Assembly (NCBI RefSeq): GCF_900100085.1
Contig: NZ_FNEJ01000010.1
Location: 1-64,000 of the forward strand
Direction: 5' to 3'
Length of the DNA stretch: 64,000 nucleotides
From: Salipiger marinus
GTDB taxonomy: Bacteria; Pseudomonadota; Alphaproteobacteria; Rhodobacterales; Rhodobacteraceae
This document shows, one piece after another, positions 46,128-54,275 of the stretch. Made by a program: the position numbers and the translations under genes. The stretch's first letter is position 1. Every line of letters begins with the position of its first letter. The notes under the pieces were generated by a model, which did no database searches, was not told the origin of the DNA, and saw only the letters and a program-made list of their open reading frames with translations.

Positions 46128-46142
46128 CGGCGCCTTTGGCTG

Positions 46143-46169
46143 CCGCCGGAGCCTCCGGCGGGAGTTTTT
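46143..46169 (+). terminator. Intrinsic terminator after maeB
   Basis: CCGCCGG and CCGGCGG form a stem with a 5-base loop followed by GAGTTTTT. The hairpin and the downstream TGGCAAGATGAAG resemble a short sequence I recall as widely repeated in Rhodobacteraceae genomes; that recollection needs a search. Confidence 0.7.
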
Positions 46170-46192
46170 CTGGCAAGATGAAGGGGCAGGGA

Positions 46193-47065
46193 ATGGCCAT
46201 CTACAATCTGGGGTCGATCAACGCCGACCTGACCTACCGCGTGCCGCATCTGCCCGCGCCGGGGGAAACGCTGGGCGCGCGGTCGATGACGCGGGGGCTG
46301 GGCGGCAAGGGCGCCAACATGTCGGTGGCGGCGGCGCGGGCGGGCGCCCGGGTGGTGCATCTGGGCGCCGTGGGCCGCGATGGCGGCTGGATGATCGACC
46401 GGATGCTGGAATATGGCGTCGACACCCGCCGCATTGCCGTGCTGGACGATCCGTCGGGCCATGCGGTCATCGCGGTGGAGGATGCGGGCGAAAACCTGAT
46501 CCTGCTGTTCGCCGGGGCCAACCGCTGCATCGCCCCGGAGAGCATCGCCGAGGCGCTGGAAGGCGCGGGGCCGGAGGATCTGTTCGTGTGCCAGAACGAG
46601 ACCAACGCGCAGCGCGACGGGGCAGAGCTGGCCTCTGCCCGCGGGCTGCGGGTGGCCTATGCTGCGGCGCCCTTTGATGCCGAAGCGGTGACGGCGGTGC
46701 TGCCGCTGCTGGATCTGCTGGTGCTGAACGAGGTGGAGGCGCAGCAGCTGCAGGCCGCCACCGGGCGGACGCCGGAAACCCTGCCGGTGCGCGACGTGGT
46801 GGTGACGCTGGGGGCCAAGGGCTGCCGCTGGATCAACACCGACACCGGCACGACGCGGGATTTTGCCGCGCTGAAGGTGACGCCGGTGGACACGACCGGG
46901 GCGGGCGACACCTTCACCGGCTATCTGCTGGCGGGGCTCGACCGGGGTCTGCCGATGCCCACGGCGCTGGAGATGGCGCAGCGGGCGGCGGCGCTGATGG
47001 TGACGCGCTATGGCACCGCCGATGTGATCCCCGACCTGAAAGAGGTCACCGAACACCGCTTCTGA
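46193..47065 (+). CDS. PfkB-family carbohydrate kinase (ribokinase-like)
   Basis: A 290-aa sugar or nucleoside kinase. YNLGSINADLTYRVPHLPAPGET at the start, GGLGAN-like GLGGKGANMSVAAARAG, and the C-terminal signature VDTTGAGDTFTGYLLAGL with the catalytic Asp in GAGD. The substrate is not clear from motifs; ribokinase is most likely but other pentoses or nucleosides are possible. Start at ATG 46193, where AGGGGCAGGGA precedes it. It lies just after the maeB terminator and has its own terminator. Confidence 0.88.
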   Translation: MAIYNLGSINADLTYRVPHLPAPGETLGARSMTRGLGGKGANMSVAAARAGARVVHLGAVGRDGGWMIDRMLEYGVDTRRIAVLDDPSGHAVIAVEDAGENLILLFAGANRCIAPESIAEALEGAGPEDLFVCQNETNAQRDGAELASARGLRVAYAAAPFDAEAVTAVLPLLDLLVLNEVEAQQLQAATGRTPETLPVRDVVVTLGAKGCRWINTDTGTTRDFAALKVTPVDTTGAGDTFTGYLLAGLDRGLPMPTALEMAQRAAALMVTRYGTADVIPDLKEVTEHRF

Positions 47066-47106
47066 GCGGCAAAACCGCGTCAAGGCGCGGAAAAACCTGA
47101 GTTTTA

Positions 47107-47142
47107 CCCGGCCCGCGGTTCGCCCTGCGGGCCGGGTTTTTT
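47107..47142 (+). terminator. Intrinsic terminator of the PfkB kinase gene
   Basis: CCCGGCCCGC and GCGGGCCGGG form a perfect 10-bp stem with a 10-base loop, followed by six T. It isolates the kinase gene from the RNA-like region downstream. Confidence 0.93.
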
Positions 47143-47439
47143 ATGGCCGCGAAGAATTTGTCGTACATTTTCGAAAAATTTTCGTCACCGGTGAAACTCT
47201 GTTTCTCGCGCCTGCGTGTCTATGGATGTCACGTGAGACGCTGCCGGGACTGTTTGTCGGTGTGTTGGTTTGCTGGTGTGCGGGTGTGTTTGCGATGTGT
47301 CGGGTTGGCGTGGTGAAGGCCGGACCCGGGTGGTTGGTAAAGGATCGGGCACGCTTGGGTGACATGGTGAAGGTCACGACCTTCCTGCGAAGAAAGCCGC
47401 TCCTGTCTGGTGTCAGTGCTGTGTGTAAGGGGTAGTTGG
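47143..47439. other. Gene-free interval, T+G-rich on the plus strand
   Basis: About 300 bp with no credible gene. Near 47,165-47,200 it is A+T-rich with the palindromes TTTTCGAAAA and TCACCGGTGA. From about 47,245 to 47,345 the plus strand is strongly G+T-rich (repeated GGTGTG-like words), so the minus strand is C-rich and G-poor, the composition of a Rho-utilisation site for transcripts coming from argG. No clear promoter for the downstream RNA was found. Confidence 0.4.
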
Positions 47440-47626
47440 GGTGGTGCCCGGACCGTCGTGTATGAGTGAGAGTTTGGTTATGTCTGACGGTCCGGTTCGC
47501 GGGGACGGTGATGGTAAGAATTCAGGTATCGCCGTTTGGTGACCAAGGTAGAGGCTTATCAGCGTAACCCCACAAGGTAAGTCTCTGAGCCGCCCCCATG
47601 CCGTGAATGGGGGCGGCTCGTTTTTT
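47440..47626 (+). ncRNA. Putative structured small RNA with intrinsic terminator
   Basis: A candidate RNA of about 185 nt in an otherwise empty interval between convergent genes. Four hairpins follow one another. Hairpin 1: CCGGACCGTC (47448-47457) with GACGGTCCGG (47486-47495), 10 bp, 28-nt loop. Hairpin 2: ACGGTGAT (47505-47512) with ATCGCCGT (47528-47535), 8 bp with one GU. Hairpin 3: AGAGGCTTAT (47550-47559) with GTAAGTCTCT (47577-47586), 10 bp with two GU. Hairpin 4 is the terminator. The arms use GU pairs, as real RNA helices do. It does not match my memory of tmRNA, 6S, SRP RNA or RNase P. The 5' end and promoter are not determined. Confidence 0.65.
47587..47626 (+). terminator. Strong intrinsic terminator of the putative RNA
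   Basis: GAGCCGCCCCCAT (47587-47599) and ATGGGGGCGGCTC (47607-47619) form a perfect 13-bp stem with a 7-base loop, followed by GTTTTTT. It is the strongest terminator in the window, yet no protein gene ends upstream of it. Confidence 0.93.
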
Positions 47627-47665
47627 GTTGGTATTTCAAGATGACGGCGGACCGGATCCGCCAAG

Positions 47666-47703
47666 AAGGGCCGGGTGGCGCAGCAGATGCGCCGCCCGGC
47701 CTT
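47666..47703 (-). terminator. Hairpin after argG (probable terminator)
   Basis: A stem of 13 bp with one mismatch (GCCGGGCGGCGCA against TGCGCCACCCGGC on the minus strand) begins a few bases after the argG stop. The following bases CCTTCTT are only a weak T-run, so termination may need Rho. Confidence 0.6.
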
Positions 47704-47708
47704 AGATG

Positions 47709-48929
47709 TCAGCCTTTCAACCGGCGGTTGCGCGCGGCCAGCAGTTTCAGCCGCAGCGCGTTCAGCTGGATGAAGCCCTTGGCGTCCTGCTGGTCATAGG
47801 CGCCCGCGTCATCCTCGAAGGTGACATGCGCCTCGGAATAAAGCGACTGGTCCGACCAGCGCGCCACGGTGCGGGCGGATCCCTTGTAAAGCTGCACGCG
47901 CACGGTGCCGCTGACATGCTCCTGGCTCTTGTCGATCAGCGCCTGCAGCATCTCGCGTTCGGGGCTGAACCAGAAGCCGTTATAGATCAGCTCGGCATAG
48001 CGCGGCATGATCGAATCCTTCAGGTGGCCCGCGCCGCTGTCCAGCGTGATCTGTTCGATGCCACGATGCGCCTCCAGCAGGATGGTGCCGCCCGGGGTTT
48101 CATAGATGCCGCGCGATTTCATACCGACGAAGCGGTTTTCGACCAGATCGAGCCGCCCGACGCCATGCTTGCCGCCCAGCTCGTTGAGCCGGGTCAGGAT
48201 GGTGGCGGGCGACAGCGCCTTGCCATTGATCGCGACCGCGTCGCCCTTTTCGAAGGTGATCTCCACCAGTTCGGGCGTGTCGGGCGCGGTCAGCGGATCG
48301 ACGGTGCGCTGGTAGACGTAATCGGGGGCTTCTTCCGCCGGATCCTCCAGCACGCGGCCTTCCGAAGACGTGTGCAGCAGGTTCGCATCCACCGAGAACG
48401 GCGCCTCGCCGCGCTTGTTCTTGGCGATCGGAATCTGGTTCTGCTCGGCAAAGTCGATGAGCTTGGTGCGCGAGGTCAGATCCCACAGCCGCCACGGCGC
48501 GATCACCTTGATGTCGGGGTTCAGCGCATAGGCGGCCAGTTCGAACCGCACCTGATCGTTGCCCTTGCCGGTGGCGCCATGGGCCACGGCATCGGCGCCG
48601 CAGGCGGCGGCGATTTCCACCAGCCGCTTGGAAATCAGCGGGCGCGCGATGGAGGTGCCCAGCAGATACAGCCCCTCATAAAGCGCGTTGGCGCGGAACA
48701 TCGGGAAGACGAAATCGCGCACGAATTCCTCGCGCAGATCCTCGATATGGATCTCCGTGGCGCCCATCATTTCCGCCTTGGCGCGGGCGGGCTCCAGTTC
48801 CTCGCCCTGGCCAAGATCGGCGGTAAAGGTGACAACCTCGCAACCGTATTCGGTCTGCAGCCATTTCAGGATGATCGAGGTGTCGAGGCCACCGGAATAG
48901 GCCAAAACGACTTTCTTGGGCGCGGACAT
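47709..48929 (-). CDS. argG: Argininosuccinate synthase
   Basis: A 406-aa enzyme that joins citrulline and aspartate using ATP in arginine synthesis. The PP-loop [17 protein letters not shown] opens the protein; [30 protein letters not shown] and [24 protein letters not shown] (partly quoted) are characteristic. Start at 48929 ([14 protein letters not shown]); the 20 upstream open codons are atypical. Monocistronic, divergent from the membrane protein gene at 49056. Confidence 0.97.
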   Translation of the reverse strand: MSAPKKVVLAYSGGLDTSIILKWLQTEYGCEVVTFTADLGQGEELEPARAKAEMMGATEIHIEDLREEFVRDFVFPMFRANALYEGLYLLGTSIARPLISKRLVEIAAACGADAVAHGATGKGNDQVRFELAAYALNPDIKVIAPWRLWDLTSRTKLIDFAEQNQIPIAKNKRGEAPFSVDANLLHTSSEGRVLEDPAEEAPDYVYQRTVDPLTAPDTPELVEITFEKGDAVAINGKALSPATILTRLNELGGKHGVGRLDLVENRFVGMKSRGIYETPGGTILLEAHRGIEQITLDSGAGHLKDSIMPRYAELIYNGFWFSPEREMLQALIDKSQEHVSGTVRVQLYKGSARTVARWSDQSLYSEAHVTFEDDAGAYDQQDAKGFIQLNALRLKLLAARNRRLKG

Positions 48930-49055
48930 GGGCATTTCCTCTGGGTTGGACTGGGCACGCGGCTTACTGCCTTTTGGCGCAGGGGGCAAGGATCGCCCGT
49001 TGACCTGCGGATGTCATGTGCTAGCCCTCGATCCGGCAGACAGGAAAGGGCGAAC

Positions 49056-49793
49056 ATGACGGGGTGGCGCATTTTCGTCCATTCGGTGCGGATGGTGGTG
49101 GACAATCTTGGCACGGCGCTGCGCCTGTCACTGGTGCTGTATCTGGTGCAGGTGGCGGCGCAGGTGCAGGCCTATATGGGGCCGGTCGATCCGGCCCAGC
49201 TTCCCGACGATATGGGACCGGGGCTGACGCAACTGGTTCTGACGCTGCTGGCGGCGGTGGCCAGCCTGTGGATCGCGGTGGGCTGGCACCGTTTCGTGCT
49301 GACCGGAGAGCCGCCCGCGGGCCTGCTGCCGCGCTGGCACGGGTCGGCGATCCTGTCCTATCTCTGGCGGTCCATCAAGATCGGCCTGCTGATCGTGCTG
49401 GCGCTGATGGTGGCGGGGCTGGTGGTGACGCTGGTCGCGCTGGCGCTGGGGCCGCAGGTGGCGGCGGTGTTCGGCTTCGGACTGGTCGGGCTGGGCAGTT
49501 TCCTGTTCTTCCGCATGGGGCTGGTGCTGCCCGCCGCGGCGCTGGGGCTGCCGCTGTCGGTGCGCGAGGCGTGGCGCGCCACGAAACGTGATGACGGCGC
49601 GGTGATCACGCTGGCCTTTCTGGTGATTGGCGGCAGCCTGCTGATCGAGCTTCCGGCGATGATCGACGGCGGATCCGCCACCACGGTCAGCCTGATCTAT
49701 GGCGTGGTGGTGAACTGGTTCGCCACGATGATCGGCATTTCCATCCTCACCTCGCTTTACGGCCATTTCATCGAAGGCCGCCCCATCGACTAG
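49056..49793 (+). CDS. Conserved membrane protein of unknown function
   Basis: A 245-aa integral membrane protein with about six hydrophobic segments (LGTALRLSLVLYLVQVAAQV, LTQLVLTLLAAVASLWIAVGW, LLIVLALMVAGLVVTLVALAL and others). VGWHRFVLTGEPPAGLLPRW between helices 2 and 3 recalls other bacterial membrane proteins of unknown role with a WHRF motif. No enzyme signature is seen. The start at ATG 49056 follows CAGGAAAGGG. Lies between argG (divergent) and ilvA (37 bp downstream, same strand). Confidence 0.8.
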   Translation: MTGWRIFVHSVRMVVDNLGTALRLSLVLYLVQVAAQVQAYMGPVDPAQLPDDMGPGLTQLVLTLLAAVASLWIAVGWHRFVLTGEPPAGLLPRWHGSAILSYLWRSIKIGLLIVLALMVAGLVVTLVALALGPQVAAVFGFGLVGLGSFLFFRMGLVLPAAALGLPLSVREAWRATKRDDGAVITLAFLVIGGSLLIELPAMIDGGSATTVSLIYGVVVNWFATMIGISILTSLYGHFIEGRPID

Positions 49794-49830
49794 GCTTGCG
49801 AAGCGGCGCGTAATCGGTCACGCCTCTGTC

Positions 49831-51057
49831 ATGACAGATTTTCTGGACCATGCCCGCGCCGCGACCGCCGAAATGCGCTCGGTCTTCCCCGAGACGCCCT
49901 TGCTGCGCAATGCCCATCTCAGCGACCTTTACGGCGCCGATATCTGGCTGAAGCGCGAGGATCTGTCGCCGGTGCGCAGCTACAAGCTGCGCGGCGCCTT
50001 CAACGCGATGCGCAAGCGGCTGGACAAGGATCTGTTCGTCTGCGCCAGCGCCGGCAATCACGCGCAGGGCGTCGCCTATATGTGCCGCCATTTCGGCAAG
50101 CGCGGCGTCATCTTCATGCCGGTGACCACGCCGCAGCAGAAAATCCAGAAGACCCGCATCTTTGGCGGCGATGCCATCGAGATCCGTCTGGTCGGCGATT
50201 ATTTCGATGACTGCCTGCGCGCCGCGCAGGCCTTCTGTGTCGAGGCGGGGGGGCATTTCCTGTCGCCCTTCGACGATGCCGACGTGATCGAGGGGCAGGC
50301 CAGTGTCGGGGTCGAGATCGAGACGCAGCTTGGCCGTGCGCCCGACCATCTGGTGATTCCCGTGGGCGGCGGCGGGCTGGGCGCCGGGCTGCTGAGCCAG
50401 TTCGGCATGCGCTCCGGCTACACCTTCGTGGAACCGTCGGGCGGCGCCTGCCTGCGCGCCGCGCTGGAGGCGGGGCAGCCGGTGACGCTGCCGCGGGTCG
50501 ACACCTTTGCCGATGGCGCTGCCGTGGCGCGGATCGGCGCGCGCACTTTCGAGGTGCTGAAGGATGTGGGGCTGGCCAACACGCTTGCCCTCAGCGAGGA
50601 CCGGCTCTGCACCACCATTCTGGAGATGCTCAATGTCGAGGGCATCGTGCTGGAGCCTGCGGGCGCGCTGGCCATCGACGCGCTGAAGGATCTGGGGCAG
50701 GCCATCCGGGGCCGCACCGTGGTCTGCATCACGTCGGGCGGCAATTTCGATTTCGAACGCCTGCCCGAGGTCAAGGAGCGGGCGCAGCGCTATTCCGGGG
50801 TGAAGAAATACTTCATCCTGCGTCTGCCGCAGCGGCCCGGCGCGCTGAAGGATTTCCTGAATTTCCTCGGCCCCGAAGACGACATCGCGCGGTTTGAATA
50901 CCTGAAGAAATCCGCGCGCAATTTCGGGTCGGTGCTGATCGGCATCGAAACCAGCGATCCCGCCCATTTCAAGCGGCTGTTCGACGCGCTGGATGCCCAT
51001 GGCTACACCTATCGGGACATCACCGATGACGAGGTTCTGGCGCAGTTCGTGATCTGA
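49831..51057 (+). CDS. ilvA: Threonine ammonia-lyase (threonine dehydratase)
   Basis: A 408-aa PLP enzyme that deaminates threonine to 2-oxobutanoate, the first step of isoleucine synthesis. KREDLSPVRSYKLRGAFNAM holds the PLP lysine, CASAGNHAQGVAY and VIPVGGGGLGAGLLSQF the phosphate-binding loop. A short C-terminal ACT-like regulatory domain (KKYFILRLPQRPGALKDFLNFL, partly quoted) fits the single-domain, isoleucine-sensitive form. Convergent with the Hpt gene. Confidence 0.94.
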   Translation: MTDFLDHARAATAEMRSVFPETPLLRNAHLSDLYGADIWLKREDLSPVRSYKLRGAFNAMRKRLDKDLFVCASAGNHAQGVAYMCRHFGKRGVIFMPVTTPQQKIQKTRIFGGDAIEIRLVGDYFDDCLRAAQAFCVEAGGHFLSPFDDADVIEGQASVGVEIETQLGRAPDHLVIPVGGGGLGAGLLSQFGMRSGYTFVEPSGGACLRAALEAGQPVTLPRVDTFADGAAVARIGARTFEVLKDVGLANTLALSEDRLCTTILEMLNVEGIVLEPAGALAIDALKDLGQAIRGRTVVCITSGGNFDFERLPEVKERAQRYSGVKKYFILRLPQRPGALKDFLNFLGPEDDIARFEYLKKSARNFGSVLIGIETSDPAHFKRLFDALDAHGYTYRDITDDEVLAQFVI

Positions 51058-51065
51058 CATGGCGG

Positions 51066-51395
51066 TCACGCGGCCAGATGCTGCGGCAGATCCGTCAGGA
51101 AATGCGCCTTTGAGCGGGCATAGGCGGCCAGAATCTCGGGCACATCCACCGCCATGGCCGCCGCAGCGGCCTGCTCTCCGGTGCTGCAGAGTTCGGAAAG
51201 CGCCCTGAAACCCAGATTGAGCGCGCTGCCCTTCAGGAAATGCAGCGCGGCGGCCAGCGATTCGGGCTGGGCCTGCAGCAGGGGCAGCTGTGCAAGCGTG
51301 GCTTCGACTTCTGTCATGAACAGCTGCACCACCTCTTCAAAATCGTCGGGCCCGATTTCCCGCCGCAGTTCCGTGACCCTGTGCCAGTCGATCAT
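51066..51395 (-). CDS. Histidine phosphotransfer (Hpt) domain protein
   Basis: A 109-aa single-domain phosphorelay protein. The phospho-accepting His lies in ALHFLKGSALNLGF (HxxKGS), near residue 52, within the four-helix bundle pattern. It is divergent from the receiver-phosphatase gene, with 144 bp between the start codons. A phosphorelay through this protein to that receiver is a reasonable inference; no kinase is adjacent. Confidence 0.88.
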   Translation of the reverse strand: MIDWHRVTELRREIGPDDFEEVVQLFMTEVEATLAQLPLLQAQPESLAAALHFLKGSALNLGFRALSELCSTGEQAAAAAMAVDVPEILAAYARSKAHFLTDLPQHLAA

Positions 51396-51539
51396 GGGAC
51401 ACCTCCAGTCCCTGCAGCCTAGCGCCAAATCCTGAACAAAGGCTTTTTGCCGTTCCGGCCCCGGCCTGTCCGCGGCTAAAGTCCCCGTTAAGGTCCGGTG
51501 GTCTAGGGTGGCGGGAGTTCCGGCCAGACAGGAGATCCC

Positions 51540-52790
51540 GTGCTGCCCCATGCCTATGACAGTGCCGCAGCCGGGGAAGCCACCGGCCAAATCCGCCGCG
51601 TTCTTGTGGTGGATGACAGCCAGATGCAGCGGCGGATCCTGTGTGCCATGCTGCGGCAATGGGGGTTCGAGGTGTGGCAGGCCGACAGTGGCGAGGCGGC
51701 GCTGCGGCTCTGCGCCGACCTGCTGCCCGATGCGGTGCTGTCGGACTGGATGATGCCGGGGATGGACGGGCTGGATTTCTGCCGCCGCTTCCGCGCGCTG
51801 CAGCGCGACAGCTACGGCTATTTCATCCTGCTCACCTCCAAGAGCGACAAGGGAGAGATTGCGCGCGGGCTGGATGCCGGGGCGGATGATTTCCTGACCA
51901 AACCCGTGGATGCCGGGGAACTGCGCGCGCGGATCAATGCCGGGGCGCGCATCCTTGCCATGCAGCGGCAGCTGTCGGACACGCTGGGCGAGTTGCGCGC
52001 CGCCTATGACGCGGTGGACCGCGACCTGCGGCAGGCCCGCACCATCCAGCAGGCGCTGGTGCCGCAGCGCAGCCGGGTGTTCGGGACATCCCGCGTCAGC
52101 CTGCTGCTGAAACCCTGCGGGCATGTGGGCGGCGATCTGGTGGGCATGTTCAGCCATTGCGACCGCAAGCTGGGGCTCTACAGCCTCGACGTGTCGGGCC
52201 ATGGCATCACCTCGGCGCTGATGACGGCGCGGATCGCGGGCTATCTGGGCGGCGATTTCCCCGACCAGAACATCGCGCTGGACCGGATCCTGCAGGGCAC
52301 GCTGTTCCGCCCGCCCGAAGATGTGGCGCAACGGCTGAATGCCCGGCTTTCTGCCGATCCCGGCGTGGTGGAATATCTGACCATGGCCTATGCGGTGGCG
52401 GATCTGCAGACCGGGCGGGTTGATCTGGTGCAGGCCGGGCATCCGCCGCCGCTGCTGCTGCGGGCCGATGGCAGCACGGAATTTGTGGGGCGGGGTGGGC
52501 TGCCCATCGGGCTGATCCCGCAGGCGCGGTATGACCGGCTCAGCCTCTGGCTGAAACCGGGGGACCGGCTGCTGCTCTATTCAGACGGCATCACCGAGGC
52601 GACGCTTCGGGATGGCACGCTGCTGGATCAGGACGGCCTGCGGATGCTGGCCCGCACCTGTCAGGGCGAGGGCACGGAATATCTGGACGATCTGTTCTGG
52701 CGGTTGACCGAAGCCACCCGTCACGGCGCCCGGCTGGAGGATGACATCTCTGCCGCGCTGCTGGAATTTGCGCCGGATCAGCGCAGATAG
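51540..52790 (+). CDS. Response regulator with PP2C-type (RsbU/SpoIIE) phosphatase domain
   Basis: A 416-aa fusion. The receiver spans about residues 20-135: VLVVDDSQMQR, phospho-acceptor Asp in AVLSDWMMPGMDG, and FLTKPVD with the conserved Lys. A coiled-coil linker (residues about 140-170) leads to the serine phosphatase domain (LKPCGHVGGDLVGMF, YSLDVSGHGITSALM, LLLYSDGITEA, EDDISAALLEF). Such proteins usually dephosphorylate an anti-sigma-factor antagonist in partner-switching. No antagonist or anti-sigma gene is nearby. GTG start at 51540 with CAGGAG upstream. Ends 13 bp inside the convergent NUDIX gene. Confidence 0.92.
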   Translation: MLPHAYDSAAAGEATGQIRRVLVVDDSQMQRRILCAMLRQWGFEVWQADSGEAALRLCADLLPDAVLSDWMMPGMDGLDFCRRFRALQRDSYGYFILLTSKSDKGEIARGLDAGADDFLTKPVDAGELRARINAGARILAMQRQLSDTLGELRAAYDAVDRDLRQARTIQQALVPQRSRVFGTSRVSLLLKPCGHVGGDLVGMFSHCDRKLGLYSLDVSGHGITSALMTARIAGYLGGDFPDQNIALDRILQGTLFRPPEDVAQRLNARLSADPGVVEYLTMAYAVADLQTGRVDLVQAGHPPPLLLRADGSTEFVGRGGLPIGLIPQARYDRLSLWLKPGDRLLLYSDGITEATLRDGTLLDQDGLRMLARTCQGEGTEYLDDLFWRLTEATRHGARLEDDISAALLEFAPDQRR

Positions 52791-53215
52791 CGCTGCAGGA
52801 AATCCCGTTCGCCCTCGTTGCTGAGCAGGCTCAGCGCGGCGGAGGGATCCATCCACAGCGCGGTATGGCCGGGTTCGGTGGGCGGCCCCAGCGGATGCAC
52901 CGGATGCGCCACATAGAGCGTGCAGATCTTCTCGGCCCACAGATCGTAATCGGGCATGAAGGTGAAGCGGCGGAACACGCCCAGACGGCGCGGCGCGGCG
53001 ATGCGCCAGCCGGTTTCCTCGAACACTTCGCGGTGCAGCGCTGTGATCGGCGATTCGCCGGGATCGATGCCGCCGCCGGGCATCTGGTATTCGGGCAGCG
53101 GATCCTGCTGGAACGTGACCAGCAGCGCGCCATCGCGGGGCAGCAGCGCGTAAACCCCTGGCCGCATGCGATAGCGGCGTCCGGATTGCGGTGGTTCTCC
53201 GTAGCGTGGTGTCAT
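52778..53215 (-). CDS. NUDIX hydrolase
   Basis: A 145-aa MutT-like protein. The NUDIX box GGIDPGESPITALHREVFEETGW is complete (partly quoted: GGxDxGES...REVFEETG). Substrate cannot be told from sequence; it is similar to broad-range pyrophosphatases. Its end overlaps the end of the phosphatase gene by 13 bp and it is divergent from hslO. Confidence 0.9.
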   Translation of the reverse strand: MTPRYGEPPQSGRRYRMRPGVYALLPRDGALLVTFQQDPLPEYQMPGGGIDPGESPITALHREVFEETGWRIAAPRRLGVFRRFTFMPDYDLWAEKICTLYVAHPVHPLGPPTEPGHTALWMDPSAALSLLSNEGERDFLQRYLR

Positions 53216-53297
53216 CCGCTGCGCTCCCCTTGGGTTCCGGGCTTGTCCTGCCTATATGGGGCCGGATATGCCAAGTTCAGGCAGATAAGGAAACCCC

Positions 53298-54275
53298 ATG
53301 ACCATCGGCAAAATCGCCTGGGACGATACCGTCCTGCCCTTTCAGTTGGATCTGTCGGACATCCGCGGTCGCGTCGCGCGGCTGGACGGGGTGCTGAACG
53401 GCATCCTTGCCCAGCATGATTACCCCGAGCCGATCGAGGCTCTGGTGGCGGAAATGACGCTGCTGACCGCGCTGATCGGCGAGACCATGAAGCTGCGCTG
53501 GAAGCTGTCGCTGCAGGTGCAGACCCGCGGCGCGCTGCGCATGATCGCCACCGATTACTTCGCCCCCGAGGCCGAGGGCGAGCCCGCGCGCATCCGCGCC
53601 TATGCCAGCTATGATCCCGATCTGGTGACCAAGGCCCCGGCCTATGACCAGCTGGAGGATGGCTATTTCGCCGTTCTGATCGATCAGGGCCCCGGCACCA
53701 CGCCGTATCAGGGCATCACGCCGCTGGCGGGCGGGGCGCTGGCGCGCTGCGCCGAAAGCTATTTTGCGCAGTCCGAACAGATCCCCACCCGGTTCGAGCT
53801 GAATTTCGGCAACGTGCCGCAGGCGGACGGATCCTTCCACTGGCGCGCGGGCGGCGTGATGCTGCAGCACATGCCCAAGGCCTCGCCCTTTGCGAAGGAT
53901 GGCGGCACCGGCGAAGGCGGCCTGCTGCGCCCCGAGGATCTGCTGCGCGACGATGACGATGGCGAAAACTGGCGCCGCGTGAATTTCCATCTGGATACGG
54001 TGGACGAGCTGGAGCTGATCGGCCCCGATCTGCCCCCGACCGATCTGCTGGTGCGGCTCTATCACGAAGAAAACCCGCGGGTGTTCGACGCGCAGCCGGT
54101 GCGGTTCGGCTGCACCTGTTCCGAAGACCGGGTGCGGCAGTCGCTGTCGATCTATTCGGCCAAGGACATCGCGCATATGACCACGCCCGAAGGTCTGGTG
54201 ACCGCTGACTGCCAGTTCTGCGGTGCGCATTACGAACTTGACCCCCAGACCGTGGGGTTCGAGGCGGACAAGTGA
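53298..54275 (+). CDS. hslO: Redox-regulated chaperone Hsp33
   Basis: A 325-aa holdase activated by oxidative stress. The N-terminal domain has ALVAEMTLLTALIGETMKLRWKLSLQ (partly quoted) and later GALARCAESYFAQSEQIPTRFEL. The C-terminal zinc centre is FGCTCSED and ADCQFCGAHYEL, that is CxC plus CxxC, which release zinc on oxidation. GGAAACCCC precedes the start. Overlaps the downstream NUDIX gene by 4 bp. Confidence 0.96.
   Translation: MTIGKIAWDDTVLPFQLDLSDIRGRVARLDGVLNGILAQHDYPEPIEALVAEMTLLTALIGETMKLRWKLSLQVQTRGALRMIATDYFAPEAEGEPARIRAYASYDPDLVTKAPAYDQLEDGYFAVLIDQGPGTTPYQGITPLAGGALARCAESYFAQSEQIPTRFELNFGNVPQADGSFHWRAGGVMLQHMPKASPFAKDGGTGEGGLLRPEDLLRDDDDGENWRRVNFHLDTVDELELIGPDLPPTDLLVRLYHEENPRVFDAQPVRFGCTCSEDRVRQSLSIYSAKDIAHMTTPEGLVTADCQFCGAHYELDPQTVGFEADK

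Noticed and set aside
47231-47240. CACGTG with weak parS-like flanks before the putative small RNA
   Set aside because: Few arm positions match and symmetry is lost; not a credible ParB site.
47141-47377. A 78-codon minus-strand open frame in the gene-free interval
   Set aside because: Composition (Thr/Pro/Asn/His) simply reflects the C-rich strand; no ribosome binding site or recognisable feature.
47706-49055. A 450-codon N-terminal extension of the membrane protein at 49056
   Set aside because: It is antisense to argG throughout. ATG 49056 has a ribosome binding site and starts at the first hydrophobic segment.
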